A stretch of 32,365 nt of DNA from Gemmatimonadaceae bacterium. GTDB taxonomy: Bacteria; Gemmatimonadota; Gemmatimonadetes; Gemmatimonadales; Gemmatimonadaceae. The DNA is taken from positions 1-32,365 of the forward strand of contig JADGQV010000011.1 in NCBI GenBank assembly GCA_017881465.1. Direction: 5' to 3'. The notes under the pieces are model-generated. The model was not told the DNA's origin and did no database searches. It was given only the letters and a program-made list of their open reading frames with translations. This document shows positions 16,939 through 24,512 of this stretch, one piece after another (positions within the stretch are counted from its first letter, which is position 1; each line of letters starts with the position of its first letter). The position numbers were made by a program, and so were the translations under genes.

Positions 16939-16970
16939 GCCCTCAGCTTTGCAGCCTATAAGCTGAGCGC
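16939..16970. terminator. Hairpin between convergent rlmI and mutM
   Basis: CTCAGCTT (16942-16949) pairs perfectly with AAGCTGAG (16960-16967), extended by GC/GC after one mismatch. A short TTT follows on the plus strand. Its place between convergent genes suggests a terminator, though the T-run is weak. Confidence 0.55.
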
Positions 16971-16988
16971 TTTCATACTGGCGTAAGA

Positions 16989-17774
16989 TCAGCCACGCTG
17001 ACACGACGGGCAGAAGTACGTAGACCGTCCTGCCTGAGTGATTCGGTCGATCGTGCCGCCGCAGCGCCGGCACACCTTCCCCTCGCGATCGTACACGGCG
17101 AACCGGCTGGCGCCTCGTTTGTCGGTGTATCGCCCTGGGAGCCGCTTCTTGGGACTCAACACCAGCCGGATCGCGTCGACGAGCTTCTCCAGCTTTGCCC
17201 GACTTATTTTAGCCGCGGATTTGCGAGGATCCATCTCCGCCTCCCACAACGCCTCGGCAGCGTAAATGTTGCCGAGCCCGGCGACGACGGACTGATCCAT
17301 GAGGGCCGGCTTGACGGCGATCTTCTTTCGGGCGAGAGCTGACCGCAGGTAATCCGCGTCGAGCGAGGGATCATTGGCCTCACGTCCGAGCTTCGGGAGT
17401 GACGACGTGCCTTTCTTGTCGAGTGTGATCGAGGAGAGAGCGCGCCGATCGACGAGCGAGATGCGAGTGCCGTCGACGAGCTCGATCGCAGCGCGCGCGA
17501 ACCGATCGAGAGCGTCAGCAGTCGTGCCGATCTCCCAATCGCCATTCATCCGGAAGTGCACGACGAGCGTGTCACCGCTGTCGAGGTGAATGAGCTGGTG
17601 CTTTCCGCGCCGCTCGATGCTCTCGATGCGCTTTCCCTTCGCGGCGCGCGACTGCGATGGTGACAGCTTCCGCTTGAGAGCCGGATGGATCGCCTTCACT
17701 GACGCGATCGATTTTCCGAGAGCCGCGCGCGTGAGCTGCCGTGCCGCTCGCTCAACCTCAGGAAGCTCGGGCAC
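16989..17774 (-). CDS. mutM: Formamidopyrimidine-DNA glycosylase (Fpg)
   Basis: A 261-residue base-excision repair enzyme that removes 8-oxoguanine and formamidopyrimidines and nicks the backbone. It begins MPELPEVE, with catalytic P2 and E3. The helix-two-turn-helix region holds DQSVVAGLGNIYAAEALW. The C-terminal zinc finger is complete: CRRCGGTI, then STYFCPSC, with the interacting arginine in GRSTYF. Start is GTG, and length is normal. It lies 20 bases downstream of the MEDS regulator gene on the same strand, so the two may be co-transcribed. A hairpin separates it from convergent rlmI. Confidence 0.95.
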   Translation of the reverse strand: MPELPEVERAARQLTRAALGKSIASVKAIHPALKRKLSPSQSRAAKGKRIESIERRGKHQLIHLDSGDTLVVHFRMNGDWEIGTTADALDRFARAAIELVDGTRISLVDRRALSSITLDKKGTSSLPKLGREANDPSLDADYLRSALARKKIAVKPALMDQSVVAGLGNIYAAEALWEAEMDPRKSAAKISRAKLEKLVDAIRLVLSPKKRLPGRYTDKRGASRFAVYDREGKVCRRCGGTIDRITQAGRSTYFCPSCQRG

Positions 17775-17794
17775 GATGGCGTGGGAATCTCAGG

Positions 17795-18586
17795 TTATGC
17801 GAGCGCTCTCTCGAGAGGATATCGAAAGGTGTCGCGGTGCCCCTTGAGAGCGTTCAGTACCTCCACTCCGGAGAATTTCCGCGCGTCGTACACACAGAGC
17901 GTTACGACCGGATACGTTTGAGCGACGAGCCGGTCGTAGTCGGCTTCGTACTCGACCAGCGATTCCTCAGTCGTCTTCGAGCGCATGCCCCACAGATCAC
18001 CGATTACACGGAAGGACTGGGCACCCTCGGCAGCTTTTTGGTCGAGTAGCGCGCGAAAGTATTTGACCTGTGCCCGTGGGCCGAGGTGATAATCCGAGTG
18101 GATCAGGCGCCCTGCGTTGATGTCGGCCTGCAGCGAAGGGCGCTTTCTCTTCAGGTTCTTGAGAATCTCCGTGCGGGCGCGGAGCGGTCCCACGATAAAG
18201 CAGACACTCCCCGCGTTCAGCCCGTCGAGCAGAAAGGAAACAACGAGCGTGATGCGGCCGAGATCGGTGGCGTAAATCCCACAGAGATGGCTCCCGTGCG
18301 TAATCGTGACTGGCCCCTCCAGCAGATCCGAGACCTTATCCGCACCGGCGCCCCGGACGGATGGGGCACTCTCCGACGTCTCCAGGAATCCAAGGAGATC
18401 ATCGCGCCGGAATCTCCGCTCTCGCCGCTGTCCCACGCGCAGACAGACAAGCCGTCCCGAGTTGGTCCATCGTCTCAGCGAAGCCTCGCTGACATTCAGG
18501 AATGCGGCGGCCTGACCAATATCCAGCAGCTCGTTCGGATCGGCTATCTCATGCGGCCTCAGGGATTTAGCCAATAGGCCCCCCAC
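17795..18586 (-). CDS. MerR-type HTH plus MEDS (DcmR-like) sensor protein
   Basis: A regulator of about 263 residues. The N-terminal helix-turn-helix is LLDIGQAAAFLNVSEASLRR, with a wing (RVGQRRERRFRRDDLLGFLE) as in MerR/excisionase proteins. The second half resembles the MEDS domain, named from methanogen and methylotroph DcmR sensors. It begins HLCGIYATDLGRITLVVSFL and includes LNAGSVCFIVGP and RVIGDLWGM. Upstream codons run into the AT-rich intergenic region, so the start is GTG 18586 or TTG 18574, the latter just behind a G6 run. It diverges from the receiver and kinase genes and may regulate them. The ligand is unknown. Confidence 0.75.
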   Translation of the reverse strand: MGGLLAKSLRPHEIADPNELLDIGQAAAFLNVSEASLRRWTNSGRLVCLRVGQRRERRFRRDDLLGFLETSESAPSVRGAGADKVSDLLEGPVTITHGSHLCGIYATDLGRITLVVSFLLDGLNAGSVCFIVGPLRARTEILKNLKRKRPSLQADINAGRLIHSDYHLGPRAQVKYFRALLDQKAAEGAQSFRVIGDLWGMRSKTTEESLVEYEADYDRLVAQTYPVVTLCVYDARKFSGVEVLNALKGHRDTFRYPLERALA

Positions 18587-18663
18587 ACTGGACTGGTGAT
18601 AATCTGCCTGCCCGGACGCCGAAGATTCTGAAGCTCTGCCATGCCATCGGCCGGAACGTTGCC

Positions 18664-18691
18664 TAGTAAAATATAACAAAGTATAGTAAAA
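18664..18691. promoter_or_regulatory. AT-rich divergent promoter region with repeated TAGTAAAA
   Basis: TAGTAAAA occurs at 18664-18671 and 18684-18691, a 20-bp period, within an A/T-rich stretch unlike the surrounding GC-rich DNA. It sits between the divergent MEDS regulator and receiver genes. It plausibly holds -10 elements and an operator. The AAGGAAGG Shine-Dalgarno of the next gene follows directly. Confidence 0.4.
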
Positions 18692-18703
18692 GGAAGGTGT
18701 GGA

Positions 18704-19045
18704 ATGGTATATTCCAAAACGAATGGGACCGTGCGGCTGCGCCGGGATCCCGTTCGCGTAACGTCCGGTGAAGACGTAAGTGCGTGGCGAGTGTTTCCCT
18801 TTTTGCGACCAAGTCATTTGCGTATTCTGATGTTGGAAAGCAGCGAGGCCGACGCCGAGATGATAAAGCACGAGTTGGGCCGCGCAGGTCTGGCCCCCGT
18901 GACCAAGAGCGTCGATTCCGAAGAAGCATTTATTTCCGCTCTTCGCGAATTCGCTCCTGAAATAGTTCTTTCGGACCACTCCCTCGCGCAATTCGATGCG
19001 TGTGCGGCGCTCCGTCCGGAAAACCTTCTCGGGCGATTCTCATGA
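18704..19045 (+). CDS. Truncated, degenerate receiver-domain protein
   Basis: A 113-residue protein with a strong AAGGAAGG Shine-Dalgarno before the ATG. From about residue 39 it resembles the first half of a response-regulator receiver: LRILMLESSEADAEMIKHEL, then IVLSDHSLAQFDACAAL with the phospho-acceptor aspartate D91. The second acidic-pocket residue, normally Asp in an ED pair, is S46. The frame ends after about 65 residues of domain, so strands 4 and 5 with the conserved Thr/Ser and Lys are missing. The stop overlaps the ATG of the hybrid kinase (ATGA). It looks like a receiver once fused to that kinase and now cut off. It may be non-functional or act as a small partner. Confidence 0.65.
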   Translation: MVYSKTNGTVRLRRDPVRVTSGEDVSAWRVFPFLRPSHLRILMLESSEADAEMIKHELGRAGLAPVTKSVDSEEAFISALREFAPEIVLSDHSLAQFDACAALRPENLLGRFS

Positions 19046-21027
19046 GCGGGAAAGGCCGCGCTGGAGAGAGTTTCACCCGCGAGCGCGAACGGGCGAACGT
19101 CGAGCTGAACCGGCACTGGCAGAATCAGGAGGCACGTGACCGGGAAGAGGGCTTCCGTCAACTCGCGGACAACATCGACGAAGTATTCTTCATAATAGAC
19201 GCGCAGAACAAAGAGATGCTGTACATCAACTCCGCTTACGAAAAGATATGGGGACGTAGCCGCGAAAGCCTCTACGATGATCCCCAATCTTTCCTAGAGC
19301 CGATACCCGACGATGACCGAAGACGCTTGCTCGAGCATATGGGTCGGGTTCAGCGCGGCGAGCAGCCTGGCAAGATCGAGTTCCGCGTCGTCCACGCGAA
19401 TGGCAGCATCAAATGGCTACTATCGCGGGCGGTGCCGGTTCGTAACGAGAAAGGTGAAGTGTATCGCATCAGTAGCCTGTCTCTGGACATTACCGAGTTT
19501 CGCGAGGCGCAGCTCGCCCTCCAGGAGAGCGCAGAACGCTATCTCAAGCTCTCCGACGCGTCATTCGACGCGATCTCCATTTCGCAGGACGGTATTCTCC
19601 GCGAAGCAAATCAGGGTTTTGCTGAGATGTTCGGTTACGCGCGCCTCGAAGATATGATCGGTCGGCCCCTCACGGATTTCGTTGCAGAGGAATCTCGTGC
19701 CGAGGTTGAACGTCGGACCGCGAACGACATCGAAGGAACGTACGAGCTGGTAGGCCTACGCAAGGATGGAAAGAAGATTCTGGCCGACGTCATGGCGAGG
19801 ACACACACGATCGCGGGCAGGCCGGGCCGAATCACCGCTCTACGTGACGTGACGGAGCGCCGCTCACTCGAAAACCAGTTTCGGCAGGCGCAGAAGATGG
19901 AAGCCATCGGCAGGCTGGCAGGGGGCGTCGCGCACGACTTCAACAATCTCCTCACCGTGATCCTCAGCTACACAGACATGTTGATCGAGGGTGTGTCGCC
20001 CAAGGATCCGCGGGGCGAAGACCTCGATCAGATCCGAAAGGCCGCGGTTGCGGCCGCATCCCTCACGCGCCAGCTACTTGCCTTCACCCGCCAGCAGGTG
20101 ATCAAGCCTCGTCTCGTGGATCTCAGCGAAGTCGTCACGAACGCTGAGAAAATGCTGCGGCGTCTCATTGGCGAAGACATAACGCTCCAGACGACATTTC
20201 CATCGAGCCCGCTCACGGTCATGATCGACCCCGGACAGATCGAGCAGGTAATCATGAATCTCGCCGTCAACGCCCGCGACGCGATGCCGACCGGCGGGAA
20301 GCTCACGCTGGAAACGCAGAACACGGTATTGGACGACGCGTACGCGCGCGATCACTGGCCCGCGCAGCCTGGCCGGTTTGCGATGCTGGCGGTCAGCGAC
20401 ACCGGTTCCGGGATGGACGAGCTGACTCGCTCTCGCATCTTCGAGCCGTTCTTCACGACCAAGGAAGTGGGGAAAGGGACGGGCCTCGGGCTGGCAACCG
20501 TCTATGGCATTGTCAAACAGAGCAACGGCTTCATCTGGGTTTACAGCGAGGTTGGTCAGGGCACCAGCTTCAAGATTTATCTCCCGCTGGTCGATCAGCC
20601 TGCGGAAGAGCACGTGGACAAGCCGGCTTCGGAAGCACTACCGAGCGGAACGGAGACGATCCTGCTCGTCGAGGACTCGGCCGCAGTGCGCGTCGCGGTA
20701 CGGCAGATCCTGGAACGCTGTGGCTACACTGTCCTCGAAGCGCCGAATGGAACTCTGGCTTTGAGCACTGCGCGGCGAACGAGCACGATCGACCTCCTTC
20801 TGACAGACGTTGTGATGCCTGAAATGAGCGGACGGGAGCTGTCTGACCAATTTGCAATGCTGAGGCCGAACACCAAAGTGCTCTTGATGTCCGGCTACAC
20901 CGATGACGCCGTGATCCGTCACGGAGTGCTGCGACCCGGTACCGCTTACCTCCAGAAGCCGTTCTCCGCCGAGACCCTCGCGAGGAAGATCCGCGAGGTG
21001 CTCGACTCACGCGTCGGCACTGGCTGA
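19042..21027 (+). CDS. Hybrid sensor histidine kinase (PAS-PAS-HisKA-HATPase-receiver)
   Basis: A 661-residue soluble kinase. Two PAS domains lie at about 37-155 and 165-275. The HisKA motif [11 protein letters not shown] places the phosphorylated histidine at H298. The ATPase has an N box ([12 protein letters not shown]), G1 (VSDTGSGM), and F/G2 ([19 protein letters not shown]). A C-terminal receiver (about 539-655) has E543/D544, acceptor D589 in LLTDVVMP, S617 and K639. No membrane helix is present, so it senses cytoplasmic signals. The ATG at 19042 overlaps the stop of the truncated receiver gene. The frame continues upstream to GTG 19000, but the ATGA overlap favours 19042. No DNA-binding output partner is adjacent, apart from the divergent MEDS regulator. 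Confidence 0.92.
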   Translation: MSGKGRAGESFTRERERANVELNRHWQNQEARDREEGFRQLADNIDEVFFIIDAQNKEMLYINSAYEKIWGRSRESLYDDPQSFLEPIPDDDRRRLLEHMGRVQRGEQPGKIEFRVVHANGSIKWLLSRAVPVRNEKGEVYRISSLSLDITEFREAQLALQESAERYLKLSDASFDAISISQDGILREANQGFAEMFGYARLEDMIGRPLTDFVAEESRAEVERRTANDIEGTYELVGLRKDGKKILADVMARTHTIAGRPGRITALRDVTERRSLENQFRQAQKMEAIGRLAGGVAHDFNNLLTVILSYTDMLIEGVSPKDPRGEDLDQIRKAAVAAASLTRQLLAFTRQQVIKPRLVDLSEVVTNAEKMLRRLIGEDITLQTTFPSSPLTVMIDPGQIEQVIMNLAVNARDAMPTGGKLTLETQNTVLDDAYARDHWPAQPGRFAMLAVSDTGSGMDELTRSRIFEPFFTTKEVGKGTGLGLATVYGIVKQSNGFIWVYSEVGQGTSFKIYLPLVDQPAEEHVDKPASEALPSGTETILLVEDSAAVRVAVRQILERCGYTVLEAPNGTLALSTARRTSTIDLLLTDVVMPEMSGRELSDQFAMLRPNTKVLLMSGYTDDAVIRHGVLRPGTAYLQKPFSAETLARKIREVLDSRVGTG

Positions 21028-21128
21028 GGCGGGACTGACCAGTCGAGCTTGCGAATCTCTCTCTTGCGACTTGGGTCATGTGACCTAGCTTAAACACCTG
21101 GCTCAGCACCAGTCCCCTGTCCGACGCC

Positions 21129-21902
21129 ATGTCGCAACCCAGTCCTCGATCTCTCAAGTACGAGTACGAGCTGTACGTAGAGAACGAGATAGAAAATTAC
21201 AAAGAATCGGTGTCACGCTCCGCCATTCTGAAGATTGGCGACGAAGCGGCCGCCGCGCTGCGCGCCGGCGAGCAGTTCTCCATGGACGAAATTCTGCTCT
21301 GGGCGGAAGTCGATCGCATCATCCGGAAGCGCCTCCGCATCCCGGCGTATGACACGTGGCGGAAAAAGCGCGTCAAGCTGCTCGAGGAGTATCGTCGCCC
21401 CGAGCATTGGGGGATCCCCGCCGATGGACTTCTCGCGCGCGAGATTCATCCTCCCGCTGAGTCCAAGGTGCTGGTCGCGGGTGGCGAAATAGACCGCACC
21501 GCACTCTATCTAGCCGCGCACGGCTGCGATGTGACCGCGGTCGACCGCGAAGTGGTCCCGCTCCAGCGCGTGATGAACGCCGCGCACGCCGCCGGGCTCG
21601 GCGACCGGATCCAGAGCTATGTCGCCGACATCACCAACTGGTCACCCGACGTGCCACTCGGCGCCCTCGTCTGCACACCGGCGGCGTTCGTCGGCCTTTC
21701 CCTCGAAGAGCGCGGTCGCGCGTTCGAGCTTCTTCAGGGCGCCACCCGGGACGGCGGGGTTCACCTGGTCGGGACGATCGTTCGCGGCCAGCGGGGCGTC
21801 TCGGTCGCCGAGCTGCGCCGTCAGTACAAGGGCTGGTCGATCTCGGTCGAAGACGACTCCAGCTCTTCCAAGAGCTTCGTCGCGAGAAAAATCGCCAGCT
21901 GA
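21129..21902 (+). CDS. Methyltransferase-like protein with N-terminal helical region
   Basis: A 257-residue protein with no family I can name. Residues 1-95 are charged and helical (YEYELYVENEIENYKESVSR). From about 108 a Rossmann-like SAM-methyltransferase pattern follows. KVLVAGGEIDRTALYLAAHG is a variant of motif I with EID in place of the usual glycine-rich loop, and VTAVDREVVPLQRVMNAAHA carries the acidic end of strand 2. QSYVADITNW resembles a motif II aspartate. The motif IV region, GALVCTPAAFVGLS, lacks the usual DPP or NPP. It may be a degenerate or specialised methyltransferase. It lies upstream of the peptide gene on the same strand, separated by palindromes. Confidence 0.6.
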   Translation: MSQPSPRSLKYEYELYVENEIENYKESVSRSAILKIGDEAAAALRAGEQFSMDEILLWAEVDRIIRKRLRIPAYDTWRKKRVKLLEEYRRPEHWGIPADGLLAREIHPPAESKVLVAGGEIDRTALYLAAHGCDVTAVDREVVPLQRVMNAAHAAGLGDRIQSYVADITNWSPDVPLGALVCTPAAFVGLSLEERGRAFELLQGATRDGGVHLVGTIVRGQRGVSVAELRRQYKGWSISVEDDSSSSKSFVARKIAS

Positions 21903-21906
21903 CCCG

Positions 21907-21957
21907 GTGTCGTAAAAAGACACAGATGTCCTCCAGTCGCGTGTCATTTCGCGACAC
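21907..21957. promoter_or_regulatory. Paired GTGTC-N7-GACAC palindromes
   Basis: GTGTCGTAAAAAGACAC (21907-21923) and GTGTCATTTCGCGACAC (21941-21957) each form a 5-bp inverted repeat with a 7-base centre. Read on opposite strands the two 17-mers match at 14 of 17 positions (GTGTCGYRAAAWGACAC), with centres 34 bp apart. This fits two operator sites for a dimeric regulator, or one large imperfect hairpin after the methyltransferase-like gene. Confidence 0.6.
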
Positions 21958-21987
21958 TTCGGCCCCCCAAAATAGGCTCTCACTTGG

Positions 21988-22010
21988 AAGTCATTGGCTA
22001 CCAATGACTT
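21988..22010. promoter_or_regulatory. Perfect 10-bp inverted repeat upstream of the peptide gene
   Basis: AAGTCATTGG (21988-21997) and CCAATGACTT (22001-22010) are exact reverse complements around CTA. It starts about 100 bases before the peptide ATG. It could be an operator or a very stable leader hairpin. No T-run follows, so it is not an intrinsic terminator. Confidence 0.7.
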
Positions 22011-22091
22011 GCGCATGGCGTCCCGCGCGGCATGTCCGGTGCTTTCTAAAGGGCCGAGCAACAGGTGGCACCCAAGCAAAGTGAGAGCAGA

Positions 22092-22268
22092 ATGAAGAAG
22101 GATCATAAGGAAATAGCGTCATCGGAGCCCCTCGGCATCATCATCTCCAGGGGAGACAAGACGGAGCCTACGCCGATTTTCTCGGCGTATATCTGGGGCC
22201 CCGTTCCGGATTCCGTTCAGGATTCCGTTCAGGATTCCGTTCAGGATTCAGCGACGCGCGCCGCGTAA
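22092..22268 (+). CDS. Candidate precursor peptide (RiPP-like) with C-terminal DSVQ repeats
   Basis: A 58-residue peptide from the ATG at 22092; a GTG at 22065 would add nine residues. The charged N-terminus MKKDHKEIASSEP is followed by LGIIISRGDKTEPTPIFSAY and IWGPVPD. The end is DSVQ three times, then DSATRAA. Such a layout, leader plus Ser/Asp repeat core, fits a peptide modified by an ATP-grasp ligase that joins Ser hydroxyls or amines to Asp carboxylates. Directly downstream are a strong terminator, then a metallopeptidase and an ATP-grasp enzyme. The DNA repeat is exact and in frame. A weak GAGAG site serves as Shine-Dalgarno. No named family is recognised, and processing is inferred. 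Confidence 0.6.
   Translation: MKKDHKEIASSEPLGIIISRGDKTEPTPIFSAYIWGPVPDSVQDSVQDSVQDSATRAA
22209..22250 (+). repeat. 12-bp tandem repeat, three exact copies plus half, within the peptide gene
   Basis: GATTCCGTTCAG is repeated exactly at 22209-22220, 22221-22232 and 22233-22244, then GATTCA. Each unit encodes DSVQ. Exact DNA identity indicates recent expansion, so copy number may vary between strains. Confidence 0.95.
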
Positions 22269-22291
22269 CTCGGCGCTGCTACTAGTAAGAG

Positions 22292-22315
22292 GGTGCCGGT
22301 CCTCGACCGCGCACC
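22292..22315 (+). other. Hairpin between peptide stop and terminator
   Basis: GGTGCCGGTC pairs with GACCG-C-GCACC around a CTC loop: ten base pairs with one bulged C. It lies just before the intrinsic terminator and may stabilise the 3' end of a short, abundant peptide mRNA. Confidence 0.6.
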
Positions 22316-22325
22316 GACTTGATCG

Positions 22326-22355
22326 AGGCCCCGCCATCATTCGCGGGGCCTTTTT
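22326..22355 (+). terminator. Strong intrinsic terminator after the peptide gene
   Basis: GGCCCCGC (22327-22334) pairs perfectly with GCGGGGCC (22343-22350) around an 8-base loop, followed by five T. It would end most peptide transcripts, leaving limited read-through into the metallopeptidase and ATP-grasp genes. Confidence 0.92.
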
Positions 22356-22412
22356 GCATCAAAAACCAGGAAAGAGAAGACTGCAGTTCTGGGGGTACCT
22401 GAGCCCGGTACG

Positions 22413-23465
22413 TTGCTTGCCCGAACAGGCGACGTGGAACATTCAGCTCCCAACTGGGAAGGCGAGCGTCACGCGCTCCTGTCGCAGCGTATCTCCGACA
22501 TTGGTCTGGAGATACGCGGAACGCTGCTCGAGAAGCTGGTCGGCCAGCTCTATGAGGAGATCGCGGCAAAGGGTCTCGAGTTCCGGCCGCCGGTCTATCT
22601 GAGCGACCAGTGGGGGTGTCCGGATGGAACGCCCCTCATCGGCGTTCCATTCTATCTGGCCGACGCCCGCCTCTCGAAGATCGAAGAGGATTACTCCTCG
22701 GCGATCGAGAACGCCGAGGAATCGATGCGGTATTTGCGACACGAGGCGGGGCATGCGTTCAACTATGCGTATCGTCTCTACGATCGGCCCGACTGGCGAA
22801 AGATGTTCGGGCCGTACTCGCGTCCGTATCGTGAGCGATACCGCGCCGATCCCTTCTCACACGAATTCGTCCGACACATCCACGGCTGGTATGCGCAGAA
22901 GCATCCGGACGAGGATTTCGCCGAGACATTCGCGGTGTGGCTCACGCCGGGGCTGGACTGGCGCCGCGCGTACGAGGGATGGGGAGCGCTGGCGAAGCTA
23001 GAATACGTGGACAGAGTGATGAAGGAGATCGCGCACCAGATCCCGGAAGTTCCCGAGCCGTCGGAGGATGATCTGCCCGTGACCGCAATGCAGTACACCG
23101 TCGCCGAGCACTACAAGGAAAATGAGGAGACCATTCCCATCCGCGATCAGCGGATCTTTGACGGCGACCTGAGCACGATTTTCGTCACCGTGGAGCATGC
23201 TCCCGGCGCGGCGCTGGCCGCGGACTTCATCTCCCGGCACAAGCGTGAGATCGTCACGCGCATCTCGTACTGGACTGGCGAGAACGCGTCGGTTGTGCGG
23301 CAGTTTGTGGATTTTCTCGCCGAGCGTGCGGGCCAGCTCGGTCTCAGGCTCGGCGGGCTCGAGGCGGCGACTCTGATCGAGCTCACGGCGTTCGGAACCG
23401 CGGTGATGATGAACTACCGTCACACGAACGCGATCGACGGGACCGAATCGGCTGGCGACTCGTGA
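22413..23465 (+). CDS. Putative zinc metallopeptidase (Peptidase_Mx type)
   Basis: A protein of 350 residues if it starts at TTG 22413; GTG 22434 would give 343. The zinc-binding HExxH is H110-E-A-G-H114 in YLRHEAGHAFNYAYRLYDRP. A probable third ligand glutamate lies in HPDEDFAETFAVWLTPGLDW. The flanking wording (VRHIHGWYAQKHP, LAKLEYVDRVM) is that of the putative zinc-binding metallopeptidase family PF15887, as I recall it. No signal peptide is visible, so it is cytoplasmic. The last ~100 residues (IRDQRIFDGDL onward) form an extra domain I do not recognise. The stop overlaps the ATP-grasp GTG in GTGA, indicating coupling. It could cleave the peptide precursor; the substrate is inferred from context. 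Confidence 0.82.
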   Translation: MLARTGDVEHSAPNWEGERHALLSQRISDIGLEIRGTLLEKLVGQLYEEIAAKGLEFRPPVYLSDQWGCPDGTPLIGVPFYLADARLSKIEEDYSSAIENAEESMRYLRHEAGHAFNYAYRLYDRPDWRKMFGPYSRPYRERYRADPFSHEFVRHIHGWYAQKHPDEDFAETFAVWLTPGLDWRRAYEGWGALAKLEYVDRVMKEIAHQIPEVPEPSEDDLPVTAMQYTVAEHYKENEETIPIRDQRIFDGDLSTIFVTVEHAPGAALAADFISRHKREIVTRISYWTGENASVVRQFVDFLAERAGQLGLRLGGLEAATLIELTAFGTAVMMNYRHTNAIDGTESAGDS

Positions 23466-24445
23466 AGATCACGGTCCTTCACAGCAAGGATGCCCTCGAC
23501 CCACCCGTCGATCCGCTCCTGGACCAGCTCGACGCCGCGCTCGCGGCCAACGGGCACACGACAAGGAGATTGGCGGTCGACGACGCCGTGCAGCCGTTGA
23601 TCGACGAGCTTACGAAGGAACAGCCGGAGCTCGTGTTCAACCTCGCCGAATCGTTCAGGGGCAAGAGCGCGCTCGAGTCGAATGTCGCGGCGCTGCTCAA
23701 TCTGCTGGACCTCAGATACACCGGGTCGAGTCCCGCCGGGCTGATTCTCGCCGGCGACAAGACGCTCACCAAGAAGGTCCTGGCATTTCACGGAATTCTG
23801 AGCGCCAAGTTCGCGACCATGTACCGGGGGCAGGTCGACTGGTCGGCCGACATCAAGTTCCCGCTGCTCGTCAAGCCGCCACAGGAGGACGCATCGCTCG
23901 GGATTACCCAGAAGTCCATCGTGAACGATGTGAAGGAGCTCCTCGACGTGATCAGCAGCACGCAGCAGGAGTATCAATCGCCGGTGCTCGTCGAGGAGTT
24001 CATCGATGGGCGGGAGTTCTATGTCGGCGTCATCGGCAACAGCAACGTGGAGGCGTTTCCGATCATAGAGCTCGACTTCTCTAAGTTTCCGGTTGGACTC
24101 CCGAAGATCGCGAGCTGGGAAGCCAAGTGGGGCGACGACGGCGACGAGAAGGGCGAGCAGTTCGAGGGGACCGAGTCGATTTTCCCGACCGATCTCTCCG
24201 AGGAGCTGACGAGGAAGATCCAGCAGGTCGCCGTCGACTCGTTCCAGGCACTTCGCCTGCGCGATTACGCGCGCATCGATCTGCGCGTGACGGCCGAGGA
24301 AGAGGTGTACGTGATCGAGGTGAATCCGAACTGCTACCTAGAGCAGAAGGGCGAGTTCGCGCGCGCGGCGCAGAAGGCGGGACTCGAGTACCCGGCGCTG
24401 ATCGCGCGGATCGTGGAGTTAGCAAGTGCCCGTTACTCGAGGTAA
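23462..24445 (+). CDS. ATP-grasp ligase of the D-Ala-D-Ala ligase type
   Basis: A 327-residue ATP-grasp enzyme. It begins KITVLHSKDALD and has an acidic N-terminal domain ending LDLRYTGSSPAGLILAGDKTL. The ATP-binding domain shows FPLLVKPPQEDASLGI and VLVEEFIDGREFYVGV. The metal site is RIDLRV (R271, D273) followed by VYVIEVNPN (E286, N288). The end has GEFARAAQKAGLEYPALI as in Ddl. It differs from Ddl at the N-terminus and lies away from cell-wall genes. It is coupled by GTGA overlap to the metallopeptidase and follows the small peptide gene. A role in joining amino acids or forming cross-links on that peptide is inferred. The alternative is an ordinary dipeptide ligase. Confidence 0.85.
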   Translation: MKITVLHSKDALDPPVDPLLDQLDAALAANGHTTRRLAVDDAVQPLIDELTKEQPELVFNLAESFRGKSALESNVAALLNLLDLRYTGSSPAGLILAGDKTLTKKVLAFHGILSAKFATMYRGQVDWSADIKFPLLVKPPQEDASLGITQKSIVNDVKELLDVISSTQQEYQSPVLVEEFIDGREFYVGVIGNSNVEAFPIIELDFSKFPVGLPKIASWEAKWGDDGDEKGEQFEGTESIFPTDLSEELTRKIQQVAVDSFQALRLRDYARIDLRVTAEEEVYVIEVNPNCYLEQKGEFARAAQKAGLEYPALIARIVELASARYSR

Positions 24446-24461
24446 GCTGGCGCCAGGATGC

Positions 24462-24489
24462 AAAAAAGCCGGCGATCTCGCCGGCTTTT
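24462..24489. terminator. Bidirectional intrinsic terminator
   Basis: AAAAGCCGGC (24464-24473) pairs with GCCGGCTTTT (24480-24489), with A6 on one side and T4 on the other. It lies between the ATP-grasp gene and the opposing histone-like gene and can serve both. Confidence 0.92.
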
Positions 24490-24512
24490 CCGTTTGCTTA
24501 TCTCGAAAAGAG

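Noticed and set aside
18587-18991. N-terminal extension of the MEDS regulator
   Set aside because: It runs through the AT-rich divergent promoter and antisense to the receiver gene, which has its own strong ribosome site.
21033-21085. Small palindromes GACTG-AC-CAGTC and GGTCA-TG-TGACC after the hybrid kinase
   Set aside because: Each is short and could occur by chance in a 100-base gap; there is no T-run or repeated motif to support a terminator or operator.
22209-22250. Short tandem repeat as a CRISPR array
   Set aside because: Units are adjacent without spacers, in frame inside a peptide gene, and no cas genes are present.
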